A stretch of 64,000 nt of DNA from Diphasiastrum complanatum (lineage: Eukaryota > Streptophyta > Lycopodiopsida > Lycopodiales > Lycopodiaceae), in NCBI GenBank assembly GCA_029204225.1, contig CM055109.1:27474178-27538177 (forward strand). The letters run 5' to 3'. A program made the position numbers and the translations under genes. The notes under the pieces are model-generated. The model was not told the DNA's origin. It made no database searches and saw nothing but the letters and a program-made list of their open reading frames with translations. Shown one piece after another: positions 56,402 to 64,000 of the stretch (positions are counted from its first letter, which is position 1; each line of letters starts with the position of its first letter).

Positions 56402-56765
56402 TGTTAGAAATGTGATCTTCACCCCATGACTTGATATTCTCCATATGTATGATTTTGCACAAGATGCTAGTAAGTAGTGCTCATACAATGATCGAGTAGA
56501 CATGGTCTTACAATTGTGTCTAATTTTGTAAAGGCCACTTGCTACTTAGGACTTATATTAAGTTAAGTCGGGTTAAATTCAAGTTGGGTCCACTAGGAAC
56601 ATAAAAGTGCACCTCTTTAGGTACCCTTATCTAGTTAGGTGGGGGTTCATTTCCACTTCTAGGGAGTTGGTTTTCCACTTCTAGGATGGTGGTTCAACTA
56701 TTTCTCTCTATAGAGATTCATTGTATATATGTAGCTCTGAGGAAGAGCTAGAAGAAGGAATGTTA
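56402..56765 (+). repeat. 3' LTR of outer gag-only element
   Basis: It begins TGTTAGAAATGTGATC directly after the polypurine tract. The right end is placed near AATGTTACA but is uncertain, because the left copy diverges after ATGTAGC. Confidence 0.65.
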
Positions 56766-56879
56766 CAGATACGCCAGCCACTAATCAACAAAAAAACACC
56801 GCTTGCAATGGAATTTTTTTAGTGTAGTTCCCATTCGTATTTCTAATGAAAATAAGTGTAGAGCAGACTTATTTTACTT

Positions 56880-57125
56880 TGATAAATCAGCTTTCATAGA
56901 GGCTGAATGTTGCATTAAATAGTTTGCACAAAGCATGAGAGGAAGGGGGAGAGGAAATTATAATAGATTTCCACTTTAGTCTCAAAGACAACCTACAAAT
57001 TTTGTGGGCCAAGCTGAAGAAAGGGAAGAGCTCATTTTCATGGCAAACGGAAGAGGCTTAGTGAGAGTGAATGTTATGCAGGTTTGAGTGCATTCTCTCA
57101 TATGACATCACATAGAGAGGAGGGG
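56880..57125 (+). pseudogene. Copia gag C-terminus
   Basis: In broken frames: MRGRGRGNYNRFPL, QRQPTNFVGQAEEREELIFM and ANGRG. This is the Arg/Gly-rich gag end leading to protease in copia polyproteins. It stops at the chromovirus fragment that begins near 57250. Confidence 0.55.
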
Positions 57126-57249
57126 ATCTTGGCTCCTACAATCAGAAATTCCAATAGGGAGATGGGCGAGTTTCCATAGAATATATTCTCTCCCATGAGG
57201 AGAAAATATTCCTCTTAGGATCCCCATGCAACCTGAATAAGCAATTGAC

Positions 57250-57444
57250 GTCCTATTCTTGCATTATTGCAGTCAAACACCATGCTCCTATGTCCAATAG
57301 GTTTGGGCCCTCATATGATTATTAATTACTTTACAGGCCAAGCCCAGAATGACGAGGCATACCTAATAACCATATACACTGGAGAAACCGGCTATCCATG
57401 TCAGGAATTATTCCGAATCCCTCATACTGGACATGGACATAACA
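57250..57444 (-). repeat. Chromovirus-type LTR, copy 4 (5' part of a 3' LTR)
   Basis: On the minus strand it starts TGTTATGTCCATGTCC at 57444 after a polypurine tract (AAGGGGGGAAGAA, 57445-57457). It resembles copy 2 along its whole length and is truncated near 57250. Confidence 0.8.
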
Positions 57445-57457
57445 TTCTTCCCCCCTT

Positions 57458-57800
57458 GAACCACTTGTGTTCAGAAGCGAAAACTAGGGAAGTTCTTCTT
57501 TATGGTTTCAACCTTTTCCCATGATTCATCACCCTCAGTCGACCCCTCCACCTAATCAAGCACTCAAAGATAGAACGATTTCTCTATCGTTTATCTTTGG
57601 TTCTGAGTACACTAAGCAATAAGTCCTCCAAATGGGTAAGATCCTCCTTTGAACCAACTATGTCACCTTCATGTAAACATAATTTCAACCGGCTTACATG
57701 AAACACTGGGTGAGCGGTAGTCTTGTCTAGAAGATTAAGTTCGTAAGCTAAAGAACCAATCTTTCTTATAATCCGAAACGGTCCACAATATCTGATTCTC
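57458..57800 (-). pseudogene. Chromovirus integrase C-terminus with chromodomain remnant
   Basis: On the minus strand: IRYCGPFRIIRKIGSLAYEL, NLLDKTTAHPVFHVSRLKLC, LHEGDIV, then a decayed stretch and STEGDESWEKVETIKKNF with a stop near 57474. The first part is the integrase C-terminal domain (G-P-F ... H-P-V-F-H-V-S-x-L-K). The D-E-S-W-E pattern matches the end of a chromodomain, which in chromoviruses guides integration to certain chromatin. The same C-terminal wording (DDSWERVDSIKKNFPEF) is at 63312-63395. Confidence 0.82.
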
Positions 57801-57989
57801 CCTTATTGAATAGGTTAGGGAAAAGGGGACAACAATGCAAAGTGGTTTTAGGCCATTATATCACTCAAAATGTTGAGGGATATAATTATATTACGATTCA
57901 TCTTGATGAAGGAGAAAAAGGGCTGATTCTTAATGCACTCTATTTTAAAAGCTGCAAGAAATATGTTATCACTAGGGTACAACACCAAT

Positions 57990-58380
57990 CATAGTATGGA
58001 GGTTGAAATCTACATAGACAAGTTTTTGGTGAAAGTCATCAAGAACAACTTCACAGTGGTAGCAAAAGGAAGTTAAAGTGTGGTAAATTCTACAAGTTAC
58101 AAACCATAACAGATTATCAAGTGTTAGTGTTACAAAGAGATGAGCAAACTTATATAGAGATATGGTCATCTCAACTACTCAAGCCTCCTTATTGTGATTT
58201 AGATTGGGCAAGTTATGTAGAGAATAGAAGATCATTCTCAAGTTATCTTTGCTCTTTTGGATTAGGTGCAACTTCTTGGGCAAGCAAAAAGTAGTCCATA
58301 GGTGCTCTTTGATCTACTGAAGTGGAATATGAAGCAACCACTTGTGTTGTATATGGATTAGAAAACTCCTATGAATAGTC
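57990..58380 (+). pseudogene. Copia RT end and RNase H fragment, part 1
   Basis: YCDLDWASYVENRRSFSSYL, CSFGLGATSWASKK and STEVEYEATTCVVYGLENS (58189-58375) match the copia RNase H pattern (D-W-A ... S-T-E-x-E-Y). The usual later parts are displaced to 59107-59420. The 57810-57990 stretch on the same strand is open but unassigned. Confidence 0.8.
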
Positions 58381-59106
58381 ACCATGGTTATTGTGGCTAT
58401 GGTGGATTGGTCAGTGTTGCAGCAGATCATGATCCGTGACCCAGATTGCAAAAAAAAATTTGTTGGAAAAAGATTAATGGCTAATTTTTTTTTAATATAG
58501 TTCAGTTAGTGTTAAATGAATTCGGAAATCATCAATGAATGCATCAGAAGAACAACGTATTGATAATATGGAAAGAGGCAAAAGTCACATTGCATAGAGG
58601 CTAGAGCCATATTGATCCGGTTAATTATAGATAGAGATATTGTTGGCACTGTATAATGCACTCGTACTTTTTTTTGCACATTGAGTTGATTCACAGTTTT
58701 GTCACAAGCTTTGAGATGGGTGGTTATGCTTGATAATTGTTGTCGGTTTGTTGGCATTCAATTTGGTTCCACGTGATTTCATTTCACATAATACAGAAAT
58801 ATAGATGTTCGATAAAGAATCACTCAATGGCCCAAAACTGGACCGCACTTCTCTTGGGAACTCTCGGCAAACTAGGTAAGTGAATTGCTCTTGAAACACC
58901 TCATCTGATACCCATATTGGCACCCGATTTTTTTTTTTTGTGTGTTCTGGGAAACCTTAATGGGAAATCCCGGATCACGTTGCGGAACATGGGCTGCATC
59001 TATGGGACTGGTTGTTCCCATGCCTATCAGCCATTAGGTGAAATCCATATATGAATAATGAAACTGCTAGGTTATTGTTATTCATCCCACAGTTACTCTT
59101 TCATTT
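58381..59106. other. About 725-bp insert between duplicated RNase H pieces
   Basis: It carries a T9 run and short frames on the minus strand but no recognised element ends. It is flanked by two copies of a 60-bp RNase H sequence (58317-58376 and 59107-59166). Confidence 0.55.
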
Positions 59107-59421
59107 GAAGTGGAATATGAAGCAACCATTTGTGCTGTATATCAATTAGGAAAGTCCTAAATGAATATGAGTCAAAGTGCAACAAGTATTATGTTCAAAT
59201 CACGAAGAATCTTGTATATATGTTCGAAGTTTCGAACTAGGCATATTGAGGTTCAGTATTCTTTTATTCAGGAGAAGGTACAAGCAAGGGAAATGGAACT
59301 CATTTGTTGCTTTCCAAATGAGCGAGCAGCTATATTCACAAAAGGACTTGGCAAGGAGAAATTTGGAAGTTTTAGGAGGTTGATGGGCATTAAAGAAAAT
59401 AAACATGTCATCACTGGATGA
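59107..59421 (+). pseudogene. Copia RNase H fragment, part 2
   Basis: The duplicate EVEYEATICAVYQLGKS precedes RTRHIEVQYSFIQEKVQARE, MELICCFPNERAAIFTKGLG and KEKFGSFRRLMGI, the normal C-terminus of copia pol, ending with a TGA at 59419-59421. The duplicate joins the end to the part displaced at 58375. Confidence 0.82.
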
Positions 59422-59525
59422 ATTTGTAGTGACTAGTTTAGGCTTTTTACATTTCTCTGTCTTGTTTATCAAATAAGGGATATCCTTTTTGTGAAGATTG
59501 GAATAAGGAGAATGAGTGTGTGCGT

Positions 59526-59526
59526 G

Positions 59527-59567
<41 letters not shown>

Positions 59568-59568
59568 T
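59526..59568. repeat. (TC)n(AC)n microsatellite
   Basis: About 13 TC units followed by about 9 AC units. Confidence 0.95.
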
Positions 59569-59569
59569 G

Positions 59570-60170
59570 AATGTGTATGATTCTTGATGTGTGAAAGAAC
59601 CCATTGAATGCTGAATTATTGTAGTAAGACCTACATATCCTACTTACAGTGTTTTGAGGTCCCTTAAAGAGAATCTTCTTGGAAATCAACAAAATGAGCT
59701 TCAGGGCTGACGTGTGCCCTACTACTTTGCTCTATGGGCCTTACAAATAACTGCTTAATCTATCAATCTGGATAGAAGTTACCGAATTTGATAATAATGA
59801 CAAAGGATCCCTGTAATTAAAATCCCAAGGAGAAGCTTTAAACATATGCCATCCTTTAATGTGATCTTAGTCATCTTGGTTTCCAAGGGGGGCTTGAACC
59901 TACACCAAAAGAAGCTTTGGATGCCAAGCAAATTAACTGAGCCTACCCTTGGATGAGTTAATTTGATCTTATATGATATCATGCATTAATGTTCTCATTA
60001 TTGACCTTGAAGATAGCACTTGAAGTCTTTGAACATGTCTTCCAGGCTCTCATGCCTCTATTTGATAAGCTTTTCCACCGATGCAGGCTGATAAAAAATA
60101 TTTTTTATATACATAGCAGAAACAAGAATAAATTATCAAGCTCTTGTAATTTCCTTCTTTTGGTCAGCTA
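59570..60170. other. Noncoding stretch
   Basis: No frame supported. A possible pyrimidine tract and AG at about 60150-60167 precede the next open frame. Confidence 0.4.
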
Positions 60171-60177
60171 AACTGGG

Positions 60178-60313
60178 ATGCTGATTTTTGGGTCTGGTGT
60201 AAATGGAAGATATGATGAAGGTGAGCAGGATGGTGAAGAAGATGATCCACAATATGTCCTTACGGATGAGTGGGCAGAATTCTTTGCAAAATCTGAGGCA
60301 CGACGAAGAGAGA
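60178..60313 (+). CDS. Possible internal exon of a host gene
   Basis: GEEDDPQYVLTDEWAEFFAK, then SEARRRE, ends at a donor-like AGAGA|GTATGG near 60313. The acidic stretch followed by TDEWxEFFAKSEA and basic residues resembles a conserved pattern I recall from plant proteins of unknown function. The frame beyond 60313 turns hydrophobic (LFSFFAFLLDFLCVF), as intron translation would. Other exons were not found, so it may be an isolated gene fragment. Confidence 0.35.
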
Positions 60314-60314
60314 G

Positions 60315-61138
60315 TATGGATCTTACCTTGTTTTCTTTCTTTGCCTTCCTGCTTGATTTCCTATGTGTATTTGCTCAGTGATAGTTCCATCTGCACGAAG
60401 GCAGAAGTACAATGATGCACATAATAGTCACTTACAGCTAACAAAACTGTAATATAGTCATGGGACTATTAAAAATCCTGTCTTTAAGCAACCACCAGTT
60501 TGAAGTTCTAATTATCGTTTATGTTCAAGGTTTTCTAAATCAGGTTCTCTTTTTTCTTGCTGATTACACCTTTATGTTTTAGATGTATCTTTTGAAATTG
60601 CATGGTATTAGCTGCTGCTGGCTTTAGGGATGCTAGTCATACTGCAAGGTGACATAGTGATCAGGATATTCTGAGTATGAATGTTCAAAAATAACAGCTA
60701 AGCTTTACTTGAATTTGAATTAGCTACCCCTTTTAATGGAAAGATGAAAACAGTAAAAGAGGTACATTAGGACCCAGAGAAAAAATGAACTGGATTAAGC
60801 TAGAAATTTCAGGAAGAAGCACAACACTTAGAATAGGACAAGTGAAATTGTGCCAAACTAACTACTGAAGGGACAAGGCATTGCTAAATCATGATAAAAT
60901 TGGAAAAGCAAACCCTCATCACAAGACTAAATTTCCAGAAATCCTGGCCACAAGTACTTGAGAAGGTAATAAGTTGAACTGGCCACTTTGTTGAGCCAAT
61001 GGCTTTCACCTTTTTTTGCTGAAGTTGTAAGCAAGTGATTGTTTTCAAAATGATGGTATTTGTTCAGCTATGTGTTTCTCCACAATTTTCTATGATAATG
61101 AAAAATGTGCTAGTCCTGGACTTATGATGAGCATATAT
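60315..61138. other. Noncoding stretch (possible intron)
   Basis: AT-rich and without open frames of note. It is interrupted at 61139 by the hAT insertion. Confidence 0.4.
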
Positions 61139-61567
61139 ATGTAGCCCATAGTTGCAGCCATGATTTGCGAATCCCGACCCGATTCGTGATTCGCGAATAG
61201 CTGGCCCAGAAAACCAGTGATTTGTTGGTTTTCTAGCAAAATGTTTTCTTTTTAATTAATTTATTTTTAAATTACATCCAATATGGATATTAGTAGAAAG
61301 AGAAAAAAAAGATGATTACGATTCCAGTGGTTTAGGGTTTAGGGCTTGGGGCAATTGGAGTTTAGGATTTGGGGTCAAATTGCGAGCAGTTGGGAGGTCG
61401 AATTCATTTTTTTGGGCCATACTTATGTAGTATGGGTATCAGTTGAAAGAGAAAAAAAAGAAGAGGATTTACGATTCCAGTAGTTTCAGGTCCAATTCCA
61501 AGCAATTAGGTGAGATGCTATTTGCACGAAATGGATGGCTTTTTTTTTTAACTGTCAAAGTTATGAC

Positions 61568-62406
61568 CATAGTTGCAGCGCGATTCCCGAATCGCGATTC
61601 CGATTCGCGATTCGGGATTTTTCCAGAATCGTGTAGAATCGATTTTTTTTTTTTTTTTTGAAATTTTTTTAGGCAATATGGGTATCAGATGAAAGCTCTG
61701 ATCAAGGGGATTATGATTGTGTAGTTTGCCGACTGTTTCGGGTGTGAAACACCAAAAAGTGTGTTTTCACTCGGGGAGTTGGAAGGCCAAATCATGAAGA
61801 GGCCTTACCGTCGGGGCCGGGGTCTACCGGCAGCCCCCGGACCCCGCCGTTGGGGGGCGTTGCCCCCCAAACCCCCCACCAGGGGGCTACCGCCCCCTGA
61901 ACCCCCCGTTTCCCGGGGGGCTACTGTCCCCCGAACCCCCTAGAGCTTCTTGCTATATAGACATTGTAGATAAAAATGCCACCGCCCCCATTCCCCCCTG
62001 TAGATAAAAATGGGGTCCAAATGCGCGCCGAGAAGGGCCCAATATTTATGCCCCCAACTGTATGAACATTGCACTCACATCTCCAGTGAACCAATTGCAA
62101 AAGTGATCATCATCCATACAGTTGATAGTCCAAACTGTAGCATTAACATTTACTGAAAACCTGAGCAAATGACAACTGGATAGCTACTGAAAATAAGATC
62201 TGTTTGTGCCTCATCCACTGCACTTTTGAGAGGCAAAACGCTGGTTTGACCATTGATCCCCTAAAAAAATTTCAGCGATAAGCTATTTTTCCAAAAAAAC
62301 AATTTTTTTTTTTTTTTTTTTTGCGATTCTGGGTCGCGAATCGCGATTCGCAGAATCGCGACCCGCGAATCGCAGACCCAGCGAATCGAGATTCGCTGCA
62401 ACTATG
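61568..62406. mobile_element. hAT-type nonautonomous DNA transposon (inner, nested)
   Basis: A perfect 13-bp inverted repeat, CATAGTTGCAGCG on the left and CGCTGCAACTATG on the right, is flanked by a perfect 8-bp duplication GTTATGAC (61560-61567 and 62407-62414). Subterminal regions are dense in GCGAATCGCGATTCG-type palindromes (61580-61650 and 62320-62400). It belongs to the same family as the outer element. The interior includes the GC-rich array at 61797-61945. No coding frame is supported. Confidence 0.9.
61797..61945. repeat. GC-rich palindromic tandem repeat
   Basis: Three to four units of about 30 bp pair GGGGGC(T/G) with GCCCCC around a short loop and end in GAACCCCC or AAACCCCCC. 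GC content is extreme for this window. Each unit can form a strong hairpin on either strand. Confidence 0.8.
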
Positions 62407-62982
62407 GTTATGACCCAGTTGGGATCAACATTCTATAGACTTGATGGAAACTCCAATTTATTTTGTATAGAGCCTATGATCTTTTATGTTCATGTTTGGA
62501 GAAGAAGGCGAAGAAGATGAAGGAAATTTAACACCTTTTTTTTTCAACTTACATATTAGTAATTACATAATACATACCTCTCAAAGCTGATGGTAGTGCA
62601 AATGCGAAGCTGCTTGCCCAGCCTGTCCATGAACTCCTTTAGAAGGCCTTAATGTGCAACCCTCTCTATCTATAAGGCGTAGGATGTTGTATATTGGCTA
62701 CAACACAATGACAATGGATCGTGTCTCATCCCAAATGAAGATGAGAGCACGAGAACCTTGAATCTCCTACCCTTGGCTCCCATGATGGCTTGCGGAGTCC
62801 ATGGTTTGAACATTTGCCTCAAGCTTGCATGAACTTTTAGGAACCAAGGTCATAAGGTCAATGAATGCCCAAGTGTCAGCAAAGCTTTCTGTTTTTTGTT
62901 TTCACCAAATTCGTGCAACGAATCGCGATTCACTGCAACTACGATGTAGCCTTATCAGGAAACTTCTTGTGCTATATCTAAG

Positions 62983-63283
62983 TGTAAGGGAAAGCTCCTC
63001 AAGATCCTGCTTACAAGACAAAACACAAGAGAACACACTGTGGAGAAACCACCCAACCAAGTAGAAGCAACCGATCAATCTCCAGAAGCTTCACCCCCGA
63101 GCCACGGAATAGGAAGCAAGAGTAGAGTGAGAGAACTTGGCAATGAATCACCAAATGAATGATGAGGGCGAGTTGAGCATCGTCAAGTATGACGTGGCGT
63201 AACCAATAATCTCGAGCACTGGAGTACCGTGTATCCAAGTCTAGGATCATACTGAATCCTATATTCAGGACGTGGGCATAACA
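62983..63283 (-). repeat. Chromovirus-type LTR, copy 5 (complete 3' LTR)
   Basis: On the minus strand it begins TGTTATGCCCACGTCC at 63283 and ends CCCTTACA at 62983, 301 bp. A polypurine tract (AAGGGGGGAAGAA, 63284-63296) precedes it. It is shorter than copy 1 (469 bp), mostly from missing central sequence. Shared phrases include CTAGACTTGGATA and GGTTACGCCACGTCA. Confidence 0.82.
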
Positions 63284-63298
63284 TTCTTCCCCCCTTGA

Positions 63299-63400
63299 AC
63301 TGCTCCTGTCCTCAGAAACGGAACTCAGGGAAGTTCTTCTTTATGCTATCAACTCTTTCCCACGAATCATCATCCTCAGTCCGACATCTCGGTATACACA
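63299..63400 (-). pseudogene. Chromodomain end of the chromovirus integrase
   Basis: DDDSWERVDSIKKNFPEFRF with a stop at 63312-63314. The rest of integrase is missing: the frame upstream jumps into the protease-RT linker at about 63395. Confidence 0.75.
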
Positions 63401-63999
63401 AGAATTTTTAGTTATGATGGAATTTTTAGATACACATCAAAAACATCCAAAATTGGAATAGCAAATATTGAAAAAACTTTCATACTGTGAATGATCAAAT
63501 GCTTCCATTATATTAACTGTAGAAATTCCATCCGATGGATGTACAAAATTATTGCCAAATAAAGTAATTACCTTATCACCCTCCTTGAAAGTGAGGAAAT
63601 ATTTCTCAAAATCAATAATCATTCATATCCAAAAATTAAATCAGTGCGGGCCAGGTCTAAAACATTAAAACTAACTAATTCTCTATGTCTTTGTATCAAA
63701 ACTGGGAGATTCGGCACTTTCGCGTTCCAAGTCTCCAACTCTGCTCCTGAAGCTAGGTAAACTATGTTATGATTGCTGGCTTTAGTTTCCAAGCTGAGTT
63801 TTTGCACAAGACGAGAATTAATGAAATTATGAGTAGAACCACTGTCTAATAAAATACTCACTTCTTGATCCTTAATTGTGCCAATTAAATGAAACAGTTC
63901 ATTAGGCAAGAAAGAAGCAGTACTGAAAGAATATTCACACTCAAAATCAAACAAGTTAATTTCCAACGTTTTACCTTTACCTCTAGGGATTTCTATCAT
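63401..63999 (-). pseudogene. Chromovirus aspartic protease and linker to RT
   Basis: The 126-residue frame from 63999 contains VSILLDSGSTHNFINSRLVQ, the retropepsin active site with intact Asp-Ser-Gly, then FNVLDLARTDLIFGYE and a stop where Trp is expected. The next frame (63622-63437) reads WLIDFEKYFLTFKEG-like linker and ends NICYSNFGCF. RT, RNase H and integrase core are deleted between here and 63395. Gag would lie beyond the window end. Confidence 0.85.
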
Positions 64000-64000
64000 T

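Larger units (their letters stand above)
51872..56765 (+). mobile_element. Gag-only LTR element (outer of a nested pair)
   Basis: LTR-like copies at 51872-52190 and 56402-56765 share TAGAAAT.TGATCTTCACC, TTGCACAAG, GTAAGTAGTGCT, CCATTTCCACTTCTAGG and GATTCATTGTA.ATATGTAGC. A polypurine tract (CAAGGGGGAAG) at 56391-56401 abuts the right copy, setting the plus strand. Between them are a partial gag and the insertion 53097-56073. After the insertion only noncoding sequence leads to the polypurine tract, so no pol was present at insertion. Left PBS and gag start are deleted. Confidence 0.65.
61147..62943. mobile_element. hAT-type nonautonomous DNA transposon (outer)
   Basis: The left end CATAGTTGCAGCC and right end CACTGCAACTACG form imperfect terminal inverted repeats. 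A perfect 8-bp target duplication, ATGTAGCC, lies at 61139-61146 and 62944-62951. An 8-bp duplication and CA...TG-like ends point to the hAT superfamily. Just inside each end are GATTCGCGAATC-type subterminal words. No transposase frame exists, so it would need an enzyme supplied in trans. The interior has telomere-like TTTAGGGTTTAGGG near 61330 and a duplicated block (61265-61330 and 61420-61490). A second hAT element is inserted at 61568. Confidence 0.85.

Noticed and set aside
61760-61943. Arg/Pro-rich frame in the inner hAT element
   Set aside because: It is created by the GC-rich hairpin array and has no independent support.

Overview
This is plant nuclear DNA. It is AT-rich, has GT-AG introns, and consists mostly of decayed LTR retrotransposons of the plant Ty3/gypsy and Ty1/copia types. 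PBS sites match plant initiator-Met and Asp tRNAs, and hAT transposons with 8-bp target duplications are present. The density of old, nested, internally deleted elements and the low gene content suggest a land plant with a large genome. A gymnosperm or another large-genome seed plant would fit, but the species cannot be fixed from the sequence. No organellar, bacterial, rRNA, tRNA or CRISPR feature was found.

Layout. (1) 1-9581, minus strand: a Ty3/gypsy element with LTR, Asp-tRNA PBS, leader, gag, protease remnant, RT/RNase H and integrase, plus a long accessory reading frame (aORF) downstream of integrase. It sits inside the RT gene of a copia element whose remaining 5' half lies at 9582-12560. 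(2) 13.1-15.5 kb, plus strand: the one convincing host gene. It encodes a two-exon, 231-residue protein with an N-terminal membrane segment and a basic C-terminal motif, and probably has a 5'UTR intron filled with a tandem repeat. (3) 16.6-17.2 kb: an AT-rich degenerate tandem array. (4) 19.6-28.3 kb: debris of a second Ty3/gypsy lineage, comprising an integrase tail, a motif-rich spacer, an inverted pair of aORF starts, several kb of decayed aORF-like coding and coiled-coil segments, and a probable LTR. (5) 29.5-31.4 kb: a copia pol fragment between direct repeats. (6) 35.6-45 kb: chromovirus LTR fragments and an LTR-gag-LTR copia remnant next to a deleted copia pol. (7) 45.67-49.18 kb: a copia element with both LTRs and a perfect 5-bp TSD. 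(8) 51.9-56.8 kb: two nested gag-only elements. (9) 56.9-59.4 kb: copia fragments interrupted by a chromovirus end. (10) 60.2 kb: one possible host exon. (11) 61.1-62.95 kb: one hAT element inside another, both with perfect 8-bp TSDs. (12) 62.98-64 kb: the 3' end of an internally deleted chromovirus.

Main discovery candidate. The two different Ty3/gypsy lineages at 0-9 kb and 19.6-27 kb both carry, downstream of integrase and in sense orientation, a large accessory protein. By eye the two share an N-terminal domain, a Pro/Ser-rich linker and a coiled-coil region. In both, the spacer before this gene is packed with a short CG-containing motif (GAATTCG-type in the first, GCGAAGGTT-type in the second). 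In the first element the same motif cluster also occurs in the leader before gag. This suggests a separately expressed accessory gene with its own regulatory module. It is an inference from sequence reading and needs profile searches and RNA data.
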